Below, one piece after another: positions 27,762 to 37,005 of a DNA stretch of 64,000 bases. A program made the position numbers and the translations under genes. The stretch is from Moorena sp. SIOASIH (lineage in GTDB: Bacteria; Cyanobacteriota; Cyanobacteriia; Cyanobacteriales; Coleofasciculaceae): contig NZ_JAAHIH010000004.1 in the NCBI RefSeq assembly GCF_010671925.1, positions 979,234 to 1,043,233 of the forward strand, in the 5' to 3' direction. Position 1 is the stretch's first letter; every line of letters starts with the position of its first letter. A model generated the notes under the pieces. The model saw only the letters and a list, made by a program, of their open reading frames with translations. It was not told the origin of the DNA and searched no databases.

Positions 27762-28673
27762 TTACTCTGGCTTACTATCTCGTAGCATTAGAGCTTCAAC
27801 AGCAGCTTGGGGGGTAATCTCCCCTTGGAGCAATCGATGGACTTGATAAGTAATGGGTACTGAAATTTTTTTGAGCTTAGCTCGTTCGATCACAACCTTT
27901 GTAGTGTTAACCCCTTCTGCAGTTCCCTCCAAGTTGGCGAGAATATCTGCAAGTTTCTGACCCTGAGCGAGCTGATAACCAACTTGATAATTGCGACTGA
28001 GGCTACTACTACAGGTTGCCAGTAAATCTCCTAGTCCCGACAAACCATAAAATGTTTCTACCTTAGCACCCCAATCTTCACCAATACGAATCATTTCTGT
28101 AAGTCCACGGGTTAGTAAAGCTGCTTTGGCATTTGTTCCTAGTTGTAAACCATCACAGGTTCCGGATGCGATCGCCATCACATTTTTCAGGGTACCCCCT
28201 AGTTCTACACCGAGGGGGTCTCGATTGGTGTAAACTCGGAAATTTGGCGAAGAAAACGCCTGTTGTAGTATCTGAGTTGCTTTTACATCTGTGCTAGCTA
28301 CTACTGTAGCGGCTGGGAGTCCTTGTTTAATTTCTTTGGAGAGATTAGGACCTGATAGCACGACTACAGGATTGTTGGGAAATTCAGCTTGCCAGATTTG
28401 GGAGGGAGTACGGGTGGTTTGCAAATCTAACCCCTTAGTCGCTGTGACCAATATCACATCAGGAGATACTGATAAGCCCTTTAGCTGTTGCGCTACAGAA
28501 TTTACCCCCGACATGGAAACAGCAGAAAGGATAATATTGCTAGATTCTATGGCATCTGCTAATTTTGTCTGACTCCGACGGGACCACAAACGAACCTGAT
28601 CACCGTTTTGAGAGGCTAAGCTATTGAGGGCTGTACCCCAAACACCAGCTCCGATTATAGTGATGTTGGTCAT
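27762..28673 (-). CDS. gpsA: Glycerol-3-phosphate dehydrogenase (NAD(P)+)
   Basis: A 303-residue GpsA, making sn-glycerol-3-phosphate for membrane lipids from dihydroxyacetone phosphate. The N-terminal Rossmann motif IIGAGVWGTALNSLA (about 5-19) and ATKGLDLQTTRTPSQIW are present, then LSGPNLSKEIKQGLPAA and the substrate-site Lys in ELGGTLKNVMAIASG, with ETFYGLSGLGDLLATCSS in the C-terminal helical domain. It is slightly shorter than E. coli GpsA but complete. Confidence 0.95.
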   Translation of the reverse strand: MTNITIIGAGVWGTALNSLASQNGDQVRLWSRRSQTKLADAIESSNIILSAVSMSGVNSVAQQLKGLSVSPDVILVTATKGLDLQTTRTPSQIWQAEFPNNPVVVLSGPNLSKEIKQGLPAATVVASTDVKATQILQQAFSSPNFRVYTNRDPLGVELGGTLKNVMAIASGTCDGLQLGTNAKAALLTRGLTEMIRIGEDWGAKVETFYGLSGLGDLLATCSSSLSRNYQVGYQLAQGQKLADILANLEGTAEGVNTTKVVIERAKLKKISVPITYQVHRLLQGEITPQAAVEALMLRDSKPE

Positions 28674-28841
28674 TTGTTATTTGTTATAGCAGTTCTCAAT
28701 GGGGTGAGGTACTTTCGCCCTGGGGAGTAGGGAGTAGGGAGTAGGGAGTAGGGGTAAAAACATTAGAATTGACCTGATCAGTATGAGAAACGCTTTCTTG
28801 GTTAGTTGTTGGTTTCAATTGTCCTGCAAACATGCAACCGT
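28674..28841. other. Spacer with GGGAGTA microrepeats
   Basis: AGTTCTCAATGGGGTGAGGTAC is followed by four GGGAGTA units; the same arrangement follows ycf46 near 21883-21965. No gene is visible. Confidence 0.6.
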
Positions 28842-29711
28842 TCATCGGGGATACCGCTGCATTAATTCTCGAACTTGCTCGGCATGATAGGAACTGCGGG
28901 TGAGGGGAGAGGAAACAACTTGCAGGAAACCGAGGGATTCACCATACTCTTTCCAGGTATCAAATTGGTTAGGGGTTATGAATTCATAAATTTTTAGGTG
29001 TTTTTGAGTGGGTTGAAGATACTGACCAATAGTTAAGATGTCGCAGTCTACTTGCCTTAAATCCGCCATGACTTGCCGGACTTCGGCATCAGTTTCTCCT
29101 AAACCCACCATTATACCAGATTTGCTGTAAACCGATGGAGCCAAGTTTCGCGTCCGCATCAGTAATTCAAGGGAGCGCTGATAATCCCCTTGAGGCCGTA
29201 CTTTCCGATAGATTCGGGGTACTGTTTCTGTATTGTGATTGAGGACTTCGGGTTTAGCTTGAAGAATCGTTTCGAGGGCATCCCAGTTCCCGCACAAGTC
29301 TGGGATTAAAACCTCAATAGTGGTATCAGGTGAGACCAGGCGAATGGCTTCAATGCACTGTACAAACTGGGAAGCTCCACCATCGGGTAAATCATCCCGG
29401 TTGACAGAGGTAATAACCACATGATTTAGACCCATGCGCTGCACCGCTTCCGCTAGCCGTGTGGGTTCAGTGGAGTCAAGGGCTTTGGGTTTTTTCTCAA
29501 AGTCAATATCGCAGTAGGGACAAGCACGGGTACAGGCTGGTCCCATAATTAAAAAGGTGGCGGTACCAGCATTGAAGCACTCACCGATATTCGGACAAGA
29601 GGCTTCTTCACAGACAGTATTGAGGGCCAAATCTCTTAAGGTTTCTTTAATATTGCCGACACGCTGCCATTGGGGCGCTTTGACTCGCAACCATTCTGGT
29701 TTAACTACCAC
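28842..29711 (-). CDS. lipA: Lipoyl synthase
   Basis: A 289-residue radical SAM enzyme that inserts two sulfurs into octanoyl groups on lipoyl domains. The radical SAM cluster motif CTRACPYCD (CxxxCxxC) is at about 59-67; the auxiliary cluster comes from CEEASCPNIGEC (about 34-45); the terminal RSSYHA serine motif is present. GTG 29711 is the start, giving MVVKPEWLRVKAPQW. Cyanobacteria often have two LipA proteins; this may be either. Confidence 0.95.
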   Translation of the reverse strand: MVVKPEWLRVKAPQWQRVGNIKETLRDLALNTVCEEASCPNIGECFNAGTATFLIMGPACTRACPYCDIDFEKKPKALDSTEPTRLAEAVQRMGLNHVVITSVNRDDLPDGGASQFVQCIEAIRLVSPDTTIEVLIPDLCGNWDALETILQAKPEVLNHNTETVPRIYRKVRPQGDYQRSLELLMRTRNLAPSVYSKSGIMVGLGETDAEVRQVMADLRQVDCDILTIGQYLQPTQKHLKIYEFITPNQFDTWKEYGESLGFLQVVSSPLTRSSYHAEQVRELMQRYPR

Positions 29712-29844
29712 TCTTGGTTATACTCCAACTATATATATATATATAAATTTAAGTTACGTAACTTTAATCTTGATCCTAACAAGCTAGGGGCGGATTGCCC
29801 CTAAGGCATGATAAAATAGATGAAATCTTAAATTATGACTTTAT

Positions 29845-29918
<74 letters not shown>

Positions 29919-30345
29919 TTGTACTTGTGCAATAACTTTCAAGGTTAGTTTAAGGGTTAGCAAGTTAGCCGGTTACAGGTTACAGGTTAGCCGGTTACAG
30001 GTTAGCCGGTTACAGGTTAGCCGGTTACAGGTTAGCCGGTTCTTCAACCTTAAACCTTAAACCTTAAACCTTAAACCTTCAACCTTCAACCTTCAACCTT
30101 CAACCTTCAACCTCTGAAACCTTCAACCTCTGAAACCTTCAACCTCTGAAACCTTCAACCTCTGAAACCTTCAACCTCTGAAACCTTCAACCTCTGAAAC
30201 CTTCAACCTCTGAAACCTTCAACCTCTGAAACCTTCAACCTCTGAAACCTTCAACCTCTGAAACCTTCAACCTCTGAAACCTTCAACCTCTGAAACCTTC
30301 AACCTCTGAAACCTTCAACCTCTGAAACCTTCAACCTCTGAGTAA
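29919..30345. repeat. Three consecutive tandem arrays next to tsaD
   Basis: GGTTAGCCGGTTACA 15-mers (about 29967-30040), CCTTAAACC/CCTTCAACC units (about 30043-30110), then about fifteen copies of the 16-mer ACCTTCAACCTCTGAA up to 30345. The last array overlaps the tsaD 3' end (30315-30345). There are no spacers, so this is not a CRISPR array. Confidence 0.9.
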
Positions 30346-31376
30346 AGTTCCATAACCTTAGTGATAGGCATTCGCGATCGCACCCCCAAAGTTAAAGGGG
30401 AAGTATGTCCTCGATTTAAATGGTCAGTTGCGGCACAGCCAATCATTGCGGCATTATCGGTACAAAACTTCAGGGGAGGGAAAATAACTCGCAAATTATG
30501 CTCAGTTGCTGCAGCTTGCAACTGTTGTCTCAATCCACTATTGGCAGCCACCCCACCCCCAACCACAATCGTGTCCAGACCATAGTCGAGAGCACAAGCA
30601 ATGGTACGCTTGGTAAGCGATCGCACTACGGTTTCCTGAAAGCTGGCAGCAATGTCGGTCACTGGAATTTCTGAGTGTTCCTGCTCGAATTTTTGCACCA
30701 ACCGTAGCACCGCTGTCTTCAAGCCGCTAAAACTGGAGTCATAGGGATGATAACCACCACTAGCAAGGGAAATCTTACCCTCTGGCAAGGGAAAAGCTTT
30801 GGGGTTTCCCTCTCGTGCTAACTTATCTATAGCTGGTCCTCCGGGATAGCCTAACTTTAATAATCGTGCTACCTTATCAAAGGCTTCACCGGCAGCATCA
30901 TCACGGGTTGCGCCCAGTATCTCATAGCTACCACAGGTTTTGACATAAATTAAGCTAGTGTGACCACCAGACACCAATAGACTCAAAAATGGTGGTTCTA
31001 GTTCTGGCTCACTGAGATAGGTGGCGTAAATATGACCTTCTAGATGATGGACACCTACAAAGGGCTTGTTGTGGACAATGGCCAGAGTTTTGGCAGCTGT
31101 GACCCCCACTAGTAGAGAGCCCACTAAGCCGGGAGCGCAGGTAGCAGCAATGCCGTCAATTGCGCCCCAGTCCAGTTGAGCTGCTTCTAGGGCTTGCGCG
31201 ATCGCATTATTGATAATTTCTAGATGGCTACGGGATGCTACCTCTGGCACCACACCCCCATACTGCCGATGCATAGGAATTTGGGAAGTAACGATATTGC
31301 TACAACATTTACGATTTTTAACAATCGCCACAGCTGTTTCATCACAACTGGTTTCTATTGCTAAAACACAAGCCAT
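30315..31376 (-). CDS. tsaD: tRNA N6-adenosine threonylcarbamoyltransferase
   Basis: A 353-residue TsaD, which transfers threonylcarbamoyl to A37 of ANN-reading tRNAs. Family motifs: VLAIETSCDETAVAIV (N-term), metal-site HHLEGHIYATYL, LSLLVSGGHTSLIYV, and VVGGGVAANSGLR. The last residues (SEVEGFRG) and the stop codon lie inside the intergenic 16-bp repeat array, so the original C-terminus was replaced or trimmed by repeat sequence. The divergent neighbour is psaF, as in other cyanobacteria. Confidence 0.95.
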   Translation of the reverse strand: MACVLAIETSCDETAVAIVKNRKCCSNIVTSQIPMHRQYGGVVPEVASRSHLEIINNAIAQALEAAQLDWGAIDGIAATCAPGLVGSLLVGVTAAKTLAIVHNKPFVGVHHLEGHIYATYLSEPELEPPFLSLLVSGGHTSLIYVKTCGSYEILGATRDDAAGEAFDKVARLLKLGYPGGPAIDKLAREGNPKAFPLPEGKISLASGGYHPYDSSFSGLKTAVLRLVQKFEQEHSEIPVTDIAASFQETVVRSLTKRTIACALDYGLDTIVVGGGVAANSGLRQQLQAAATEHNLRVIFPPLKFCTDNAAMIGCAATDHLNRGHTSPLTLGVRSRMPITKVMELYSEVEGFRG

Positions 31377-31527
31377 TCACCAATGACCTTTATTGAAACA
31401 CTACTTTTAGTTAATTAAACTTTACTAGATACACGGCTCAGAGTAAGATTGCCTGAGTGTACAAATAATTTGATCTTTTGGTTTGTACAAAAAACTTTTT
31501 GTTTCTTAACAAAAGGAGACACTTTCT

Positions 31528-32022
31528 ATGCGACGATTGTTAGCTTTAATTTTTGCCGTCTCTGTGTGGTTTTGCGCCATCAGCCCAGCCTCTGCTTCTT
31601 TGGATCATCTCACCCCTTGTAGTGAGTCTGCTGCATTTCAAGCCCGGAAGGCTGAGTTCGTAAACACTACAGCTGACCCCAATTCCGGTGCGAACCGATT
31701 TGAGCGGTATTCTCAAGCACTTTGTGGTGATGAGGGATATCCTCACTTGATTGTGGATGGTCGTTTCTCCCATATGGGTGACTTCCTCATTCCTAGCTTA
31801 CTCTTCCTCTATATCACTGGCTGGATTGGCTGGGCAGGTCGCAGCTATCTACAAGCGATTCAAAAGGGTAAGAACCCAGAAGAAAAAGAAGTCATCATTG
31901 ATGTGCCCTTGGCATTTAGTAAAATGCTAATGGCTGCCTCATGGCCTTTGTTAGCATTCAAAGAAATCACCACTGGTGAAATGTTTGCGAAAGATGATGA
32001 GATTACTGTCTCACCACGCTAG
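31528..32022 (+). CDS. psaF: Photosystem I subunit III
   Basis: A 164-residue PsaF precursor with a signal peptide ending ISPASASLD (cut about after residue 23) and the mature start LDHLTPCSESAAFQARK. Lumenal part, then transmembrane segment GDFLIPSLLFLYITGWIGWAG and PLAFSKMLMAASWPLLAF. Located in the thylakoid membrane next to PsaJ. AAGGAGA precedes the ATG. It is likely cotranscribed with psaJ (163 bp downstream). Confidence 0.97.
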   Translation: MRRLLALIFAVSVWFCAISPASASLDHLTPCSESAAFQARKAEFVNTTADPNSGANRFERYSQALCGDEGYPHLIVDGRFSHMGDFLIPSLLFLYITGWIGWAGRSYLQAIQKGKNPEEKEVIIDVPLAFSKMLMAASWPLLAFKEITTGEMFAKDDEITVSPR

Positions 32023-32185
32023 CAATCATACTTAGACTCGCTGGCGGGAACGCTTTTAGCACTGAAAAGTTAGCTAAAAACTACTGCCGTTCTCGCTAAT
32101 CAAATTTTCGCGCTTTTATAGACAGGGCATTATCTTGATGTGCCAAGATGTCTTGAGATAGTTATCGATTTTAGGAGAATGTTCC

Positions 32186-32311
32186 ATGCAGGATTTAGTC
32201 AAGTATTTGTCCCTAGCACCAGTGTTGTTGGCTGTTTGGATGACCATTACGGCTGGAATTTTGATTGAATTTAACCGCTTTTTCCCTGATCTACTTTTCC
32301 ATCCGTTGTAA
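32186..32311 (+). CDS. psaJ: Photosystem I subunit IX
   Basis: A 41-residue protein, a single membrane helix: MQDLVKYLSLAPVLLAVWMT at the N-terminus and FFPDLLFHPL at the end, typical PsaJ. TAGGAGA lies about 10 bases before the ATG. psaF-psaJ is the standard cyanobacterial order. Confidence 0.97.
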   Translation: MQDLVKYLSLAPVLLAVWMTITAGILIEFNRFFPDLLFHPL

Positions 32312-32604
32312 TTAGGAAGAATGGGGAAAGGAATTAAATAATTCATTCCGGATTGGTAGGTAAGCTAATTAATTGACAGCTCCTACCCTAGTTCGCTGAA
32401 TTATTTAAATTTCCCCTAAAAAACCTCTTGATAATTTGACAAAAATAATTCAGAGTGCAGAATCCATAATCCAGAAGTAAGGTGGAATATTTCTGAACTA
32501 TTTCTGAATTATTAAGTTGCTGAATCCTGAATTTAGCAACTAATAATTCTGCATTCTGAATTGATAATTCAGAATTCGGTTGACTTTTTGTAAAATTGTT
32601 TGAA
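32312..32604. other. Spacer with TTCTGAATT short repeats
   Basis: AT-rich with many CTGAATT/AATTCAG steps (about 32450-32580) that can pair locally. No gene is visible. Confidence 0.55.
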
Positions 32605-34146
32605 ATGGCAAATCTGGCACTGCTGAGTGTATCTGACAAAACTGGACTAATCGACTTTGCCCGTCAGCTAGTAGAAGAATTTGAATTTGATTTAATCAGC
32701 AGTGGCGGAACGGCTAAAGCCTTGCAATCAGAAGGTTTGCCGGTAACGAAAGTGTCTGATTACACTGGCTTTCCAGAAATTTTGGGTGGCAGGGTGAAAA
32801 CCCTACATCCAAGAATTCATGGCGGAATTTTGGGAAGGCGAGATTTGCCCGAAGATGTGGCAGAAATGGAGACAAACCAGATTCGTCCCATTGATTTGGT
32901 GGTGGTGAATCTCTATCCATTTGAAGAGACTGTTGCTAAACCGGACGTGAGTTTAGCAGAAGCAATTGAAACTATCGATATCGGTGGTCCAACACTGCTG
33001 AGGGCAGCTGCGAAAAACTATGCTCACTTGACAGTGCTGTGTAATCCCAGTCAGTATCAGGATTACTTACAGGAGTTGCGCCAGAATGGAAATCAACCAT
33101 CAATCGAATTCCGTCAGGCTTGCGCTATAGAGGTTTTTGGTCATACCGCTGCCTATGACCATGCGATCGCATCCTACCTGATCGGGTACGAAGATCGAGT
33201 GTCCCTACCAAAACGATTTACCTTGTCTGGACAACAGCGCCAATCTCTACGCTATGGCGAGAATCCCCATCAACCGGCATCGTGGTATCAAACCGGAACG
33301 GTTCCCACAGGTTGGGCTGCAGCCACTAAACTTCAGGGTAAGGAACTCAGTTACAACAACCTGGTGGATTTAGAAGCTGCACGGCGGATCATTAACGAAT
33401 TTACTGACACTCCAGCCGCAGCAATTCTCAAGCACACCAATCCTTGTGGGGTAGCCTTGGCAGAAACCCTCTCGCAAGCCTATCAGAAAGCATTCAATGC
33501 TGACTCTATTTCTGCCTTCGGTGGAATTGTGGCATTAAATCAACCCATTGATGCTGCTACAGCTGTTGCGTTAAAGAAAACTTTCTTAGAATGTGTAGTC
33601 GCACCAGGCTGTGAACCAGAAGCTCAAGAAATTCTCAGTGCTAAGTCGAAGCTAAGGGTGTTGCTATTACCAGACTTACAGACCGGAGCAAAGCAAACCG
33701 TGAAAGCTATTGCAGGGGGGTTTCTGGTACAAGCTGCGGATGATGCCATGGATAATCCTGAGAATTGGCAAGTGGTAAGCCAAAAGCAACCTACTCCTGA
33801 CCAAATGGCAGAATTATTATTTGCTTGGAAGGTGTGTAAGCATGTTAAATCTAATGCCATTGTCGTGACACGCGATCGCACAACCTTAGGTGTGGGTGCC
33901 GGTCAAATGAATCGGGTAGGTGCAGTCAATATAGCCTTAGAACAGGCTGGGGAAAATAGCAAAAACGCTATCCTTGCTAGTGATGGATTCTTCCCCTTCG
34001 ATGACTCAGTGCGGACAGCTGCTAAAGCAGGGATTGAGGCAATTGTGCAACCGGGTGGTAGTTTACGAGATCAAGACTCGATTCAGGCAGCAGATGAACT
34101 GGGATTAGTAATGGTAATCACCGGTATGCGCCACTTTTTACATTAG
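32605..34146 (+). CDS. purH: Bifunctional AICAR transformylase / IMP cyclohydrolase
   Basis: A 513-residue PurH, catalysing the last two steps of IMP synthesis. The N-terminal IMP cyclohydrolase (LALLSVSDKTGLIDFA, ISSGGTAKAL, GGRVKTLHPRIHGGIL) is followed by AICAR transformylase (LRYGENPHQPASW, AILKHTNPCGVA, SISAFGGIVALN, SDGFFPFDDSVRTAAKAGI). ATG 32605 gives the normal MANLALLSVSD start; a TTG nine bases upstream is not needed. Confidence 0.97.
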   Translation: MANLALLSVSDKTGLIDFARQLVEEFEFDLISSGGTAKALQSEGLPVTKVSDYTGFPEILGGRVKTLHPRIHGGILGRRDLPEDVAEMETNQIRPIDLVVVNLYPFEETVAKPDVSLAEAIETIDIGGPTLLRAAAKNYAHLTVLCNPSQYQDYLQELRQNGNQPSIEFRQACAIEVFGHTAAYDHAIASYLIGYEDRVSLPKRFTLSGQQRQSLRYGENPHQPASWYQTGTVPTGWAAATKLQGKELSYNNLVDLEAARRIINEFTDTPAAAILKHTNPCGVALAETLSQAYQKAFNADSISAFGGIVALNQPIDAATAVALKKTFLECVVAPGCEPEAQEILSAKSKLRVLLLPDLQTGAKQTVKAIAGGFLVQAADDAMDNPENWQVVSQKQPTPDQMAELLFAWKVCKHVKSNAIVVTRDRTTLGVGAGQMNRVGAVNIALEQAGENSKNAILASDGFFPFDDSVRTAAKAGIEAIVQPGGSLRDQDSIQAADELGLVMVITGMRHFLH

Positions 34147-35033
34147 TTATTTACAGGTGTGTACAGACCACAGGTTGTCACGAGAAAAGTGTCCTCGTTG
34201 TGAGAGCAACAGGGATATGAGGCGCATTTCAATGCACCCATCATTGAGCTGAATCCAGCAGTGCATTTGTTCCAGTTACTAACGATTCGTAAGTGGGAAG
34301 AACACTTGGCTAAGACCGGTTCAAAGTAGCCGTTTGTGCATCAGCCTCGATCGTCTTCTCTCTGACCGTAGCCACGCGCCCCAACCGAGCATGAATCTTT
34401 CGGTTACTGGTCTGCACCATTGAGACTCCAAGGACACAAGTCCAACAAAAAGCTTTGGATTTGTTGAATTTTTCCCTGTTTGTACCCAGTAATATCATGT
34501 CCGGTTGAATACTTATACTAAGCGCCGAAAGCAAGGCAGAAGGCAGAAGGCAGAAGGCAGAAGTAAAGGAGTAAGGTTTCAAGGGTAATGGTTTTTTATA
34601 ACTAATTATCCGAACCTGATATAAGTGACTCCCATAAAATCGGAAATCCCTTACCATGCATAGGTTGTGCCTTTTTGTCAAAGGGGAACTTCAGTCAAGA
34701 AAAACACACTGTCGTTTTTTTTGCTGAGCTTCAATCGGGGTAAACCCTAGATTTTGTAAGGCTTTCAGCGACTGCGATCGCAATCTTTGTGAGAAATGCA
34801 GGTATAGCGCTTGCGATATTGAGTAGAATACCAATCAACTTTAGGGGCCCATGGTGTGCGCTCAATTGCTTATGGTCGATTACGAGGAAATCAATAAACC
34901 GAAAGCCCCGTCTTTTTAAAGCGGATATGAAGGTTAGTAGCGCGCTTTTAGCCGTGATAAAAATATTTTTTAGACTTCCGGAATCTTACCATGAGTGTTG
35001 TAGAATAAAGTAGGTAATAAAAGGTCGATACCA
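34147..35033. other. Intergenic region with a possible insertion-sequence relic
   Basis: GGGGAACTTCAGT at 34683-34695 resembles a sequence at 54654-54667 and could be an IS end. Immediately next to it, on the minus strand, a short frame ends ...QQKKRQCVFLD then stop, which looks like a C-terminal scrap of a larger protein. An AAGGCAGAAGGCAGAAGG triplet lies near 34534-34562. The left end of the TnpB element probably lies shortly before 35034. No complete gene. Confidence 0.45.
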
Positions 35034-36275
35034 ATGATTGTTTTAGAGTTCAAGGCATATGGCAAACAAAAGCAATATTTAGCAATAGACGAGGCGATTA
35101 GAACAGCCAAGTTTGTTCGCAATAGCTGTATTCGATATTGGATGGACAATAAAGGCGTTGGCAAATCCGATCTTAGTAAATATTGCGCTGTTTTAGCTAA
35201 AGAGTTCCTGTTTGCCAATGAATTGAACTCTATGGCTCGCCAAGCAAGTGCTGAACGAGCATGGTCATCAATCGCTCGGTTTTACGATAACTGCAAGAAA
35301 AAAGTTCCTGGTAAGAAGGGATTTCCACGATTCAAAAAACATTGTCATTCAGTAGAATACAAGACCACAGGTTGGAAATTATGCCCAGACAAAAAGTCTA
35401 TTATTTTTAGTGACAAAAAAGGGATCGGGAAACTCAAACTCAAGGGGACATGGGATTTGTGGTGTTTCGAAATCAAGCTAATCAAGAGGGTCAGGATAGT
35501 CCGTCGAGCCGATGGTTACTATGTCCAGTTTTGCATTCAGATCGATATCAATGAGTCTGTTCCAGCAACAGGTACCACTATTGGCTTAGATGTTGGACTA
35601 AAGGATTTTTACACTGACTCCAATGGCAATACTGAACCTAATCCTAGATTTTACCGCAGGGGAGAAAAGCGTTTAAAGTTTTATCAACGTCGGGTTTCCC
35701 GGAAAAATAAAGGCTCTGCCAACCGTAAGGAAGCGATTAATAAACTAGGCAAGACACACCTTAAAATAAGTAGGCAACGTGAAGAACATGCGAAGAGACT
35801 CGCACGTTGCGTAGTCCGGTCAAACGACCTGGTAGCCTATGAAGATTTAAGGGTTAAGAATATGGTTAAAAACCACTGTCTTGCCAAGTCTATTAATGAC
35901 GCAGGTTGGTATCAATTCCGGAAATGGACAGAATATTTTGGTACTAAGTTTGGCAGGGTAACTGTTGCGGTTAACCCTGCCTATACCAGCCAAAATTGTT
36001 CTAATTGTAGCGAAACAGTCAAGAAGTCTCTATCAACGAGAACCCATATTTGTCAATGCGGTTGTTCGCTAGATAGAGATCATAACGCTGCAATTAATAT
36101 CTTAGAAAGAGCCTTAAGTACGGTGGGGCACACCGGAACTTTGGTCTTAGACGACCCAAACGCTTGGGGAGAGGCGACCTATACTTTGGCTGGTGAAAAC
36201 CTGTCAAAGCAAGTTGCCTCGTTGAACCAAGAATCCCCGTCACAAAGCGAGCGGGGAGTGTCAAATCAGACCTAG
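35034..36275 (+). CDS. tnpB: TnpB RNA-guided nuclease (IS200/IS605 OrfB)
   Basis: A 413-residue TnpB, ancestor-type of Cas12, which uses RNA from its own 3' end to cut DNA. RuvC residues: D186 (IGLDVGLKDF), E270 (VAYEDLRVKNM) and D349 (DRDHNAAINI). A four-cysteine zinc ribbon CSNC...ICQCG precedes the last Asp. N-terminal helices (LNSMARQASAERAW) match the REC-like part. It appears intact. No tnpA is nearby. The element ends near 36264; its stop codon TAG (36273-36275) lies in host DNA, inside the hli gene read on the other strand. Confidence 0.93.
   Translation: MIVLEFKAYGKQKQYLAIDEAIRTAKFVRNSCIRYWMDNKGVGKSDLSKYCAVLAKEFLFANELNSMARQASAERAWSSIARFYDNCKKKVPGKKGFPRFKKHCHSVEYKTTGWKLCPDKKSIIFSDKKGIGKLKLKGTWDLWCFEIKLIKRVRIVRRADGYYVQFCIQIDINESVPATGTTIGLDVGLKDFYTDSNGNTEPNPRFYRRGEKRLKFYQRRVSRKNKGSANRKEAINKLGKTHLKISRQREEHAKRLARCVVRSNDLVAYEDLRVKNMVKNHCLAKSINDAGWYQFRKWTEYFGTKFGRVTVAVNPAYTSQNCSNCSETVKKSLSTRTHICQCGCSLDRDHNAAINILERALSTVGHTGTLVLDDPNAWGEATYTLAGENLSKQVASLNQESPSQSERGVSNQT
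36118..36264 (+). ncRNA. Presumed TnpB omega RNA (3' end of tnpB and element right end)
   Basis: TnpB omega RNAs overlap the 3' part of tnpB and the right end. This stretch starts GTACGGTGGGGCACACCG and ends in a CCCCG...CGGGG hairpin followed by GAGTGTCAA. It is closely matched by a separate copy at 50007-50150 that has no tnpB. The guide would be the flanking bases starting ATCAGACCTAG. Confidence 0.65.
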
Positions 36276-36407
36276 TTGTTCCAGAATTCCGTTACCAGTA
36301 AGCAACTCAGTAGCCAAGCCAATGGCGAAACCAAGCATTGCCAAACGGCCATTCCAAGTTTCAGCAAAGTTGGTGAAACCGAACTTAGATTCTTGCTCTT
36401 GAGTCAT
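36261..36407 (-). CDS. hli: High-light-inducible one-helix protein
   Basis: A 48-residue Hli/Scp protein: KFGFTNFAETWNGRLAMLGF carries the chlorophyll-binding ExxNGRxAM motif, and the helix goes on FAIGLATELLTGNGIL. Hlips protect thylakoid photosystem assembly under strong light. AGGAGA lies 11 nt before the ATG. The C-terminus is complete (ILEQLGLI), but its stop codon TGA is formed at the junction with the TnpB element, which ends exactly here; the two genes converge and overlap by 15 bp. Confidence 0.92.
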   Translation of the reverse strand: MTQEQESKFGFTNFAETWNGRLAMLGFAIGLATELLTGNGILEQLGLI

Positions 36408-37005
36408 TGTTATAGATCTCCTAGGGTTTTGTTAGCTTCTGTAATACAACTTAACCTATTTTGGAAATATTTGCAACATTTATTTATATTTTTATAACCA
36501 AAATATGGTAAATAAGGATAAGCTTTGCCTGAAGTACGGATAACTGGAGGCTATAGGGAGATAGGGTTGAACGCGATCGCGTGGCCTTTTGGCCAAGGTT
36601 AACCGGTTGAAGGTTAACCGGTTGAAGGTTAACAGCTTGAAGGTTAACAGCTTGAAGGTTGAAGGTTAACCGGTTGAACGCGATCGCGTGGCCTTTTGGC
36701 CAAGGTTGAAGGTTCTTGATGGTTGAACGCGATCGCGTGGCCTTTTGGCCAAGGTTAACCGGTTGTTAGCTTGTGGCGTTCGGTGTAGGGTGGGTTGAAC
36801 GCGATCGCGTGGCCTTTTGGCCAAGGTTCTAAGCAGCAACCGGCAACACCGACTAACCTTCAACCGACTAACCTTCAACCGACTAACCTTCAACCGACTA
36901 ACCTTCAACCGACTAACCTTCAACCTGCAACCGCAATCAACTAATACCTTTGATTGCTACTTGGTCAGTTAAGATAAATCCCAATATCACCCTGTGCTGC
37001 TGACC
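36408..37005. repeat. Intergenic repeats between hli and sugar dehydrogenase
   Basis: Four GAACGCGATCGCGTGGCC TTTTGGCCAAGG palindromes (about 36568-36835), interspersed with GGTTAACCGGTTGAA units (about 36597-36680) and CCGACTAACCTTCAA units (about 36850-36925). HIP1 octamers lie inside the palindromes. No gene is visible; the hli promoter should lie before 36480. Confidence 0.8.

Noticed and set aside
30105..30345. Possible CRISPR array in the 16-bp repeats
   Set aside because: Units are directly tandem with no unique spacers, and no cas genes are near.
34310..34681. 123-codon minus-strand frame
   Set aside because: No plausible start site, mixed composition with AAGGCAG microrepeats, nothing recognisable.
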